Shown piece by piece: positions 9,549-16,873 of a DNA stretch of 52,158 nt (position 1 is the first letter of the stretch; each line of letters starts with the position of its first letter). A program made the translations under genes and the position numbers. The DNA comes from Bacteroidales bacterium (GTDB lineage: Bacteria > Bacteroidota > Bacteroidia > Bacteroidales > UBA932), in contig JAFUFS010000003.1 in the NCBI GenBank assembly GCA_017469745.1, positions 1-52,158 on the forward strand, given 5' to 3'. Under the pieces are notes generated by a model. That model saw only the letters and a list, made by a program, of their open reading frames with translations, made no database searches and was not told where the DNA came from.

Positions 9549-11006
9549 CTAAACGGTGTATGTGCCGGATACGGTGTCGCCGCCGTGACCGGTCCAGTTG
9601 GTGTGGAAGAACTCTCCGCGAGCGCGGTCAGTCCTTTCGTAGGTATGGGCTCCGAAATAGTCCCTCTGGGCCTGGAGAAGGTTGGCAGGAAGCCTTTCGG
9701 TACGGTAGCCGTCATAGTATTCAAGGGCGGCGGTCATGCAAGGAGCGGGGACTCCGTTGACGACAGCCTGGGCTATGACGTTTCTCCAGCCCTGCTGGGC
9801 TTCTGCGAGTTTGTTCTTGAAATAAGGATCAAGGAGGATGTTGGCGATCTGCGGATTGTTGTCGAAGGCCTCCTTGATCTTGCCGAGGAAGACGCTCCTG
9901 ATGATGCAGCCGCCTCTCCAAAGAAGGGCTATGCCACCGTAATTCAGGTCCCAGCCATATTCCTTGGCGGCCGCTCTCATGAGGGAATAACCCTGGGCAT
10001 AGGAGACGACCTTGGAAGCGAAGAGAGCCTTTCTAAGATCCTCGAGGAAGGCCTTGCGGTCTCCGGTGAATTTCAACGGACGGGGACCTTCGAGAATCTT
10101 TGAAGCATCCACCCTTTCTTCCTTGAGGGCGGAAAGGCAGCGGGCATAGACCGACTCACTGATAAGGGTCAGCGGTTCGCCCAGGTCGAGGGCTGAAATG
10201 GCGGTCCATTTGCCGGTACCCTTCTGGCCGGCGGTGTCAAGAATATAATCAAGGACATATTCCCCATTCTCATCTTTCTTGCCCAGGATGTCACGGGTTA
10301 TCTCGATGAGATAGCTGTCCAGGTCGCCCTTGTTCCATTCGGCGAAGGTCTCGTGCATCTCCTCGTTGGACATTCCGAGGATGTCCTTCATGATCTGGTA
10401 GCACTCGCAGATGAGCTGGATGTCACCGTACTCGATTCCGTTGTGGACCATCTTTACGAAGTGGCCTGCCCCGCCCTGGCCAACCCAGTCGCAGCAGGGA
10501 GTGCCGTCAGCAACCTTTGCGCTGATGCTCTGGAAGATAGGCTTGACATAAGGCCAGGCAGCAGGAGAGCCTCCGGGCATCATGGACGGTCCCTTAAGGG
10601 CGCCTTCCTCTCCGCCGGAGACACCGGTTCCGATGTAGAGAAGACCCTTGCTTTCAACATATTCAGTCCTCCTGGCGGTGTCGGGGAAATGGGTGTTGCC
10701 TCCGTCTATGATTATGTCCCCTTCGTCGAGGAGAGGGATGAGCTTCTCGATGAAATCATCCACAGGCTTTCCGGCCTTGACCATAAGGAAGACCTTCCTG
10801 GGACTTTTAAGGGATGAGATGAAATCTTCAAGGGAGTGGGCTCCGTAGAAATTGAGTCCTTTTCCCCTTCCTTCCATGAAGTGGTCGACCTTCTCGACCG
10901 TGCGGTTGTAGACGCTGACATGGAAGCCTTTGCTCTCCATGTTGAGGGCCAGGTTTTCTCCCATCACGGCCAGGCCCACCAGTCCTATGTCTGATACTGC
11001 TTTCAT
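9549..11006 (-). CDS. gnd: 6-phosphogluconate dehydrogenase, decarboxylating
   Basis: Oxidatively decarboxylates 6-phosphogluconate to ribulose 5-phosphate and CO2, making NADPH. The 485-residue product has the Rossmann opening IGLVGLAVMGENLALNMESKG, then GVSGGEEGA, and the active-site segment GAGHFVKMVHNGIEYGD with the family Lys, His and Asn. The C-terminal helical domain (LNYGGIALLWRGGCIIRS, and a late RTDRARGEFFHTNWTG) is complete. It is notable that zwf and pgl, its usual partners in the oxidative pentose phosphate pathway, are not adjacent; instead it lies between a LarA-like epimerase and an SDR, which suggests a dedicated gluconate-using role. The enzyme family is certain. Confidence 0.97.
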   Translation of the reverse strand: MKAVSDIGLVGLAVMGENLALNMESKGFHVSVYNRTVEKVDHFMEGRGKGLNFYGAHSLEDFISSLKSPRKVFLMVKAGKPVDDFIEKLIPLLDEGDIIIDGGNTHFPDTARRTEYVESKGLLYIGTGVSGGEEGALKGPSMMPGGSPAAWPYVKPIFQSISAKVADGTPCCDWVGQGGAGHFVKMVHNGIEYGDIQLICECYQIMKDILGMSNEEMHETFAEWNKGDLDSYLIEITRDILGKKDENGEYVLDYILDTAGQKGTGKWTAISALDLGEPLTLISESVYARCLSALKEERVDASKILEGPRPLKFTGDRKAFLEDLRKALFASKVVSYAQGYSLMRAAAKEYGWDLNYGGIALLWRGGCIIRSVFLGKIKEAFDNNPQIANILLDPYFKNKLAEAQQGWRNVIAQAVVNGVPAPCMTAALEYYDGYRTERLPANLLQAQRDYFGAHTYERTDRARGEFFHTNWTGHGGDTVSGTYTV

Positions 11007-11029
11007 TATTGATGTTTTCTGCTTTTAAT

Positions 11030-12310
11030 TCAATCTTTGAACCTGGACGGATAGGCCCAGAGGCCGAGAGCCGGATTGGAGATGTAGTAGACCTCCTCTC
11101 CGTCCGGCATGATGTTCCATCCGTCTTTCATCCTGTCTGCAGGATAGCGCTTCATGATCTGTCCGAGATCGCCGTAAGTGAATCCTACATTATCGATCTC
11201 CTCCCTGCTCACTCCTGGGCCCGGACAATAGGTGATCCTGAACCTGCCCTCGGAGGATCCGTGGATAAGGTGGGCAGAAGCGCTCAGGTTGTCCTGGAGA
11301 TCCTTGTTCGCCTCGGTAGCCTCGAGGGTGTGAGGAGTTCCCTTGTAGCCATATTTCCGGATGAGGGTGTCGATCGTGGGATCCTCACCGAACTCCTTGA
11401 GGGCAGGAGCGAGGATGATAAGGTCGGCACCGTCGGCAAGGGCCATCCTGGTACGGTAGACTGCCTTGTTGCCCAGCCAGGTGCTCTTGAACTCCGATGG
11501 ATCAAGGTAGACGAGACACTTGCGGATCTCATGGTCTACCATTATGAAGTTGGTCTCGAGGGAAAGCTGGGAGGCCCTCTCGAAGCACTCGAAATCATCC
11601 CCTATGAACAGGCCGCGGGTCACGAGTTCCCCGCTACGATCGTCCTTCGCCCTGACTGTCAGGATGTAGACGATCGGAAGATCAGGGATGAAATGCACCC
11701 TGGCGTATTCAAGAACGTCACGGACAGGGGTCTTGGCCCGTCCCATTATCCTCTCCATTCCATAGGAAGCTCCCAGGAAGTGGCTCTTGTTGATGCCTTC
11801 TGAGCCGCCGACACCTACGAATATGTTTTTGGTGTAATTGGCCATGCCGATGACCTCGTGAGGTACCACCTGGCCAATGGAAAGGATCAGGTCGAACGAA
11901 GAGTCTAGGAGGAGCCTGTTGACCTGCGCCGGCCAGGAATAATTTACCCGGCCTTCGGAAACCTTGTTCAGATACTCCGCCGGCACTTCACCGACTGTGA
12001 CCACGTCGTTGCGCCAGTCATGTACGCGGAACTTCCCTGCGGGAACTCCTGCGTACATCGTCCCGATCTGTTCCTCAGTCATGGGGGTGTGGGTCCCGAG
12101 GGCAGGCATGACGTCGGTGAGAGCATCTCCGAAATAGTCGTTGACCATCCTGGTGATGGGACCGGCATGCGAGTTGAGCCTGGTGAAATCCGGAGGGATG
12201 GCCAGAACCCTCTTGCGGGGTCCCATTCCGTCAAAGACTTCCTTGAGGATGGATTTCAGATCAGAGTCGGAGATTATGTCCGTTTTTGAACCTCGTGCGT
12301 AATATAGCAT
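11030..12310 (-). CDS. LarA-like nickel-dependent 2-hydroxyacid racemase/epimerase (DUF2088)
   Basis: Member of the lactate racemase LarA superfamily, whose characterised members use a nickel-pincer nucleotide covalently bound to a lysine to racemise or epimerise C2 of 2-hydroxy acids. In the 426-residue product the equivalents of LarA active-site residues can be picked out: DFTR (Arg44), GTHTP (His74), VPHEVIG (His151) and the cofactor-lysine region ANYTKNIFVG (Lys161). No signal peptide. It lies between a PfkB sugar kinase (3 bases) and gnd (23 bases). That context suggests a sugar-acid substrate, for example D-mannonate/D-gluconate, rather than lactate. Cofactor-making larB, larC and larE are not in the window. 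Family strong, substrate inferred. Confidence 0.85.
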   Translation of the reverse strand: MLYYARGSKTDIISDSDLKSILKEVFDGMGPRKRVLAIPPDFTRLNSHAGPITRMVNDYFGDALTDVMPALGTHTPMTEEQIGTMYAGVPAGKFRVHDWRNDVVTVGEVPAEYLNKVSEGRVNYSWPAQVNRLLLDSSFDLILSIGQVVPHEVIGMANYTKNIFVGVGGSEGINKSHFLGASYGMERIMGRAKTPVRDVLEYARVHFIPDLPIVYILTVRAKDDRSGELVTRGLFIGDDFECFERASQLSLETNFIMVDHEIRKCLVYLDPSEFKSTWLGNKAVYRTRMALADGADLIILAPALKEFGEDPTIDTLIRKYGYKGTPHTLEATEANKDLQDNLSASAHLIHGSSEGRFRITYCPGPGVSREEIDNVGFTYGDLGQIMKRYPADRMKDGWNIMPDGEEVYYISNPALGLWAYPSRFKD

Positions 12311-12313
12311 AGT

Positions 12314-13390
12314 TTAGCGTTTTACCCTTGCATTGCCGTTCCAGATGCTCCAGACCTGGTCTTCATCCGCCGGCTGCGCATAATCTGTAAGGAAAGTCGT
12401 GGCGAGGGCGCCGCATGCCCAGCCGAACTGGATCCATTTCTCAGGCTCCCAGCCCTTCAGGAATGCGTACAGGAGACCTCCGACGAAGCCGTCGCCTCCA
12501 CCGATCCTGTCAAGGACGTGGATAGGCCTGGGTTCGACGACATGCCAGGTCTCGCCTTCGAGCATGATGGCTCCCCAGTTGTGGCTGCCTGCGTCATTGA
12601 CCTGGCGAAGGGTCGTTGCGAAGACTTTCGCTGAAGGATATTCAGCCTTCACCCTGCGGATCATTTCCTTGAAGCCGTCGATCTTGGAAGAGATGTCCTT
12701 GCCTCCCGCCTCCGGGCCTTTGATGCCGAGACAGAGCTGGAAGTCCTCTTCGTTGCCGATCAGGATGTCCGCCAGGGAGCAGATTTCACTGAATATGGCG
12801 CGGAGTTCCTCCTCCCTGCCGGCCCAGAAAGACGCCCGGTAGTTGAGGTCGAAACTTATCATGGTTCCGTATTCCTTGGCCTTCCTTGCGATTTCCAGGC
12901 AGAACTTTCCGGTGTCCGGACTTAGGGCGGAGATGAGCCCCGACAGATGCACGATCCTTACTCCTTCCTGGCCGAAGATCCTGTCGAGGTCGAAATCCTT
13001 GACGTTCAATGTCCTTCCGACTTCGCCGGCACGGTCGTTCCATACCCTCGGGCCTCGCGAACCAAAGCCGCTGTCCGCCACGTTGATCTGGTGACGGTAA
13101 CCCCAGGGGCCGCCCTGAGGCACGTCAGGGCCTTCGAAGTCCATGCCGCGGGAACGGAGATTGGACTTGATGAAGGCTGCGAAAGGACTGTCCTTTACAA
13201 ATGCCGTGAGGACTTTAACCGGCATCCCGAGATAGGAAGAGATGCTGGCCACATTGGTCTCGACACTGGTGGCCTGAAGACGGAACATGTCGCTGGAATG
13301 GACCGGCTGCCCGTTTTCAGGAGTAACACGCAGGCCCATGCTGGTCGGAACCAGCATGGCGTACCTGCACTCTTTATGGCTGTTGTCCAT
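12314..13390 (-). CDS. PfkB-family sugar (acid) kinase
   Basis: Ribokinase-fold kinase of 358 residues. The C-terminal PfkB signature is DRIGGGDGF (residues 294-302, predicted catalytic base Asp300), with an anion-hole GGGD in place of the more common GAGD. FDLNYRASFW (180-189) and the ADILIGNEEDF segment resemble 2-keto-3-deoxygluconate kinases. No KDPG aldolase or mannonate dehydratase is in the operon, while gnd, which needs 6-phosphogluconate, is. The kinase may therefore phosphorylate D-gluconate instead; KDG remains the main alternative. It lies 18 bases after the GH2 gene and 3 bases before the LarA-like gene. Family firm, substrate open. Confidence 0.88.
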   Translation of the reverse strand: MDNSHKECRYAMLVPTSMGLRVTPENGQPVHSSDMFRLQATSVETNVASISSYLGMPVKVLTAFVKDSPFAAFIKSNLRSRGMDFEGPDVPQGGPWGYRHQINVADSGFGSRGPRVWNDRAGEVGRTLNVKDFDLDRIFGQEGVRIVHLSGLISALSPDTGKFCLEIARKAKEYGTMISFDLNYRASFWAGREEELRAIFSEICSLADILIGNEEDFQLCLGIKGPEAGGKDISSKIDGFKEMIRRVKAEYPSAKVFATTLRQVNDAGSHNWGAIMLEGETWHVVEPRPIHVLDRIGGGDGFVGGLLYAFLKGWEPEKWIQFGWACGALATTFLTDYAQPADEDQVWSIWNGNARVKR

Positions 13391-13408
13391 GTTAAGGATT
13401 ATGGATGA

Positions 13409-15295
13409 CTATTTAGTGGGCATGGACTTGATGATTCCGACGTTGACGTCGTGGAGCTTCTTCTCGTCCATCTTGATGACCTTGCGGTCGTAAGTCATGA
13501 TTCCGTTGACCTCGATCTCCACGTCGGTAGTCTGGGTGTAGACAGCTGCGCAGCAACCCTGCTTGATGAGCTGCTTGAGCTGCTCGGCGAAGGAAGCGTA
13601 CTCGGCAAGGACCTCGTCACCGTTCTTGTACTGGACATAGCCCCAGTTCTTGTCTGCCTGCCAGAGATGTCCCTCAACAGGGAAGCCTATACCGCCGTAC
13701 TCGCCAAGGACGTTGATCATGTTCTTGTCCCACATCCTCATTGCAGGATAAGGATAGTGGTGGTTGTCGAGGATGTCACCGACACCTTCCTCCCAGTTGC
13801 CGCCGGAAGACTGGTTGACGAGCCTGGTCGGATCTAGTTTCTTGGTGTAGGCCACGACTTCCTTGGTGTCGAACTGGCTCCAAGCCTCGTTGAAAGGAAC
13901 CCAGACCACGATGCACTGGAACTTCTTGACCTGGTTCATGATCTCAGTCCACTCCTTGTAGTAGTTGGCCCTTGCCTCGGGAGTTGCCGGGAAGTCTTCA
14001 CCTTCACCGTAGTAGTACATGCCCCACTTGCCCTTCCTGTTGTCGGAGAAGGAAGGCATGTCCTGCCAGACGAGCATACCAAGCTGGTCGCAGTAGTAGA
14101 ACCAGCGGTCGGGTTCGACCTTGATGTGCTTGCGGATCATGTTGAAACCGAAGTCCTTGGTCTTCTGGATGTCGAACTTGAGAGCCTCGTCCGTCGGAGC
14201 GGTGTAGAGTCCGTCAGGCCACCAGCCCTGGTCGAGGGGTCCAAGCTGGAAGAGAGCCTCTCCGTTGAGACCCATCAGCTTGGTGTTGCTGTTCTTCTGG
14301 AAGACAGCGATCTCACGCATGGCAGTGTAGGCCGCCACCCTGTCGACGATCTTGCCGGCCCTGAGGATCTGGATGTCCAGTCCGTAGAGATAAGGTGAAT
14401 CCGGAGACCAGAGATGAGGGTTGTTCACATTGAGTGTCACGCTTCCGCCGGGAGCTGCCATTCCGGAAGCAAGGACTGAGTACTGGCCTTCCTTTGCTGC
14501 CTTGGAAGCATTTGCGGTCTCGGTGGAATAGCCTATTCCTCCGTCAAGAAGGAGGACCTTCACCACATCGCCCTCCTGGATACCTGCAGCATCCACGGTC
14601 ACGTCGATGGAATTGCTCTTGAGGCATGAGACCACGTTGTAGTCAGTGATGTGGGTGGGAGCGACGGGCTCGATCCAGACGCTCTGCCATATTCCGGAAA
14701 CGGGGGTGTACCAGATTCCACGAGGATTGGCAACCTGCTTTCCGCGCGGCTGGAAATCATCGTCAGTTGCATCCTCAACCCTTACCACCAGGCTGTTGGC
14801 ACCGCTCTTCAGATAAGGAGTTACGTCAAATGAGAAATGAGTGTAGCCACCGGTGTGGGTGCCGACTTTCACATCGTTGACGAAGACTTCTGCCTTCCAG
14901 TCGACTGCATCGAAATTAAGAATGAGCCTCTTCCCCTTCCAGGCTGAAGGCACGGTGAACTCGGTCCTGTACCAGAGAGCATCGTCAGCGGTGACGGTAC
15001 GTCCGACTCCGGAGAGGGATGATTCGACTGCGAAAGGAACCAGGATCTTACCGTCGAAGGCGGCAGGCTTAGCCTGGGACTTGGGAGTAATGGAATAGTC
15101 CCAGAGTCCGTTCAGGGATTTCCAATCTGCACGGACCATCTGGGGACGGGGATACTCGGGATGTGCATTTGCAGGAGAGACATCCTCCGCCCATTTAGTC
15201 TTTATCCTGTCTCCTGCGGGGGCCCACTGCTGGGCAGAAGCGCTGCCGACGAGAGCAAGGGCGGCAGCAACCATGGTGATAAATCTGGATTTCAT
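13409..15295 (-). CDS. GH2 family beta-glycosidase, exported
   Basis: 628 residues with a signal peptide (cut near ASAQ). Order: jelly-roll sugar-binding domain (LNGLWDYSI, PFAVESSLSG, LWYRTEF), immunoglobulin-like domain (NNPHLWSPDSPYLYGL), then a TIM barrel with acid/base Glu470 in VPFNEAW and probable nucleophile Glu532 in GEYGG. The Asn-x-Lys pair that marks bacterial beta-glucuronidases was not found near the C-terminus (VNGIMTYDRKVIK is there instead), so glucuronidase activity is not supported by that motif. It is the promoter-proximal gene of the sugar-acid operon and may release the sugar or sugar acid handled by the downstream enzymes. Confidence 0.9.
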   Translation of the reverse strand: MKSRFITMVAAALALVGSASAQQWAPAGDRIKTKWAEDVSPANAHPEYPRPQMVRADWKSLNGLWDYSITPKSQAKPAAFDGKILVPFAVESSLSGVGRTVTADDALWYRTEFTVPSAWKGKRLILNFDAVDWKAEVFVNDVKVGTHTGGYTHFSFDVTPYLKSGANSLVVRVEDATDDDFQPRGKQVANPRGIWYTPVSGIWQSVWIEPVAPTHITDYNVVSCLKSNSIDVTVDAAGIQEGDVVKVLLLDGGIGYSTETANASKAAKEGQYSVLASGMAAPGGSVTLNVNNPHLWSPDSPYLYGLDIQILRAGKIVDRVAAYTAMREIAVFQKNSNTKLMGLNGEALFQLGPLDQGWWPDGLYTAPTDEALKFDIQKTKDFGFNMIRKHIKVEPDRWFYYCDQLGMLVWQDMPSFSDNRKGKWGMYYYGEGEDFPATPEARANYYKEWTEIMNQVKKFQCIVVWVPFNEAWSQFDTKEVVAYTKKLDPTRLVNQSSGGNWEEGVGDILDNHHYPYPAMRMWDKNMINVLGEYGGIGFPVEGHLWQADKNWGYVQYKNGDEVLAEYASFAEQLKQLIKQGCCAAVYTQTTDVEIEVNGIMTYDRKVIKMDEKKLHDVNVGIIKSMPTK

Positions 15296-15334
15296 TATTG
15301 GTATAAGAGTTTTAAAATGTCAAGTACTGTATTA

Positions 15335-15342
15335 CAAATATA
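15335..15342 (-). promoter_or_regulatory. Candidate -7 element for the GH2/sugar-acid operon
   Basis: Minus strand reads TATATTTG, an exact TAnnTTTG match, 39 bases before the GH2 start codon. No TTG was found at the -33 position, so the promoter may need an activator. It shares the 94-base divergent gap with the cstA-like gene. Confidence 0.5.
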
Positions 15343-15354
15343 CTCATTATTTAT

Positions 15355-15362
15355 TAAATTTG
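15355..15362 (+). promoter_or_regulatory. Candidate -7 element for the cstA-like gene
   Basis: TAAATTTG matches TAnnTTTG and lies 27 bases before the ATG at 15390. No clear -33 element. It is separated by 12 bases from the opposing GH2 -7 element, so the two promoters would compete. Confidence 0.4.
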
Positions 15363-15389
15363 TATAATGCCCATTTTAGGAACACAACC

Positions 15390-16862
15390 ATGTATTCACT
15401 AATTTTATGCATCATCGCCCTGATACTGGGGTACCTCGTTTACGGGAGTTTCGTGGAAAAGGTTTTCGGCCCCGAAAAAAGCCGCATGACGCCGGCGATC
15501 GAGAAGGCTGACGGTGTCGACTTCGTCCCGCTGCCCACTTGGAAGGTGTTCATGATCCAGTTCCTCAACATTGCGGGAACCGGTCCCATCTTCGGCGCGA
15601 TCATGGGTGCCAAGTTCGGGCCAGCCGCCTATCTATGGATCGTACTCGGATGCATCTTCGCCGGGGCGGTCCACGACTACCTCTCTGGGATGCTTTCAGT
15701 AAGGAACGGAGGTGCCGGCCTGCCTGAGCTAATCGGCACCTACCTGGGCAACGGCACCAAGAAAGTAGTCCTTATCTTCACGATAGTGATGCTGACCCTC
15801 GTGGCGGCAGTCTTCGTCTACAGCCCCGCGATCATCCTCGGAGACATCGCCGGAGACGGTACGACAAAGGCTATCATGATCTGGGTCGGAGTGATATTCA
15901 TTTACTACTTCATAGCGACCATGCTTCCGATCGACAAGGTGATCGGACGGTTCTACCCTATCTTCGCTTTCGCACTGATCTTCATGGCGGTAGCCCTCCT
16001 CATCGGGTTGCTGGTCAAATGGCCCTCCATCCCCGAGCTTTGGGACGGACTCGCCAACCGCGGACCTTCCGTCGGAGTCAACGGCCAGCCCATATTCCCG
16101 TGCCTGTTCATCACCATCGCCTGCGGAGCGATAAGCGGCTTCCACGCCACACAAAGCCCTCTGATGGCTCGCTGCCTAAAGAATGAAAAACTCGGACGCC
16201 CGGTGTTCTACGGTTCGATGATCACCGAAGGCCTCGTGGCCCTTGTCTGGGCAGCGGTCTCGTCCTATTTCTTCTTTGACGGAGGTGCTGCGGAGTGCGG
16301 ATCGGACCTCACGGCTGCCGCTCCCACGGTGGTCACTGCGGTCTCGAAATCATGGCTCGGCATCCTGGGCGGCATCCTTGCCATCCTTGGAGTGGTAGCA
16401 GCCCCAATAACCAGCGGCGACACGGCCCTCAGGAGTTCCAGGCTTATCATCGCTGATTTCATAAAGCTTGACCAGAAGCCTATCCGCAACAGGCTCCTTA
16501 TCAGCATTCCCCTGTTCATAGCCGCCGCAATCCTCCTCTGGTTCAACATCGCAGATTCCAATGGCTTCAACACGATCTGGAGGTACTTCGGCTGGTCCAA
16601 CCAGACACTTGCAGTGTTCACCCTCTGGGCGGTCACGGTCTACCTGCTAAGGAACAAGAAGGGACTGAGCTACCTGATCACCGGCATCCCGGCAGGATTC
16701 ATGACCGCTGTCAGCATCACTTTCATCCTGGTGGACAAGGTCGGCTTCGGAGTAAATGCCGCTGCAGCCCCTTGGATCGGCCTCATCACTTTCGCTATCG
16801 CCGGCGCCATACTTTCGGGCATGAAGATGCGCCACTACAGCAAACTAAAGGACAACAAATAA
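15390..16862 (+). CDS. cstA: CstA-family carbon starvation carrier (peptide/pyruvate type)
   Basis: Polytopic inner-membrane transporter of 490 residues. Members of this family import peptides or pyruvate when carbon is scarce. The start MYSLILCIIALILGYLVYG (ATG 15390) begins with a membrane helix; an upstream in-frame start at 15273 lies within the opposing promoter region and is rejected. Family segments include FGPEKSRMTPA, GTGPIFGAIMGAKFGP, GAVHDYLSGMLSVRNGG and FHATQSPLMARCL. About a dozen hydrophobic segments follow. It is 11 bases upstream of the HerA-like ATPase gene, an unusual partner. Which substrate it carries cannot be told from the sequence. Confidence 0.88.
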   Translation: MYSLILCIIALILGYLVYGSFVEKVFGPEKSRMTPAIEKADGVDFVPLPTWKVFMIQFLNIAGTGPIFGAIMGAKFGPAAYLWIVLGCIFAGAVHDYLSGMLSVRNGGAGLPELIGTYLGNGTKKVVLIFTIVMLTLVAAVFVYSPAIILGDIAGDGTTKAIMIWVGVIFIYYFIATMLPIDKVIGRFYPIFAFALIFMAVALLIGLLVKWPSIPELWDGLANRGPSVGVNGQPIFPCLFITIACGAISGFHATQSPLMARCLKNEKLGRPVFYGSMITEGLVALVWAAVSSYFFFDGGAAECGSDLTAAAPTVVTAVSKSWLGILGGILAILGVVAAPITSGDTALRSSRLIIADFIKLDQKPIRNRLLISIPLFIAAAILLWFNIADSNGFNTIWRYFGWSNQTLAVFTLWAVTVYLLRNKKGLSYLITGIPAGFMTAVSITFILVDKVGFGVNAAAAPWIGLITFAIAGAILSGMKMRHYSKLKDNK

Positions 16863-16873
16863 ATTTCAAGAAT

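Noticed and set aside
13409..15295. Naming the GH2 enzyme beta-glucuronidase
   Set aside because: The Asn-x-Lys motif of bacterial glucuronidases was not found, so only the family is claimed.
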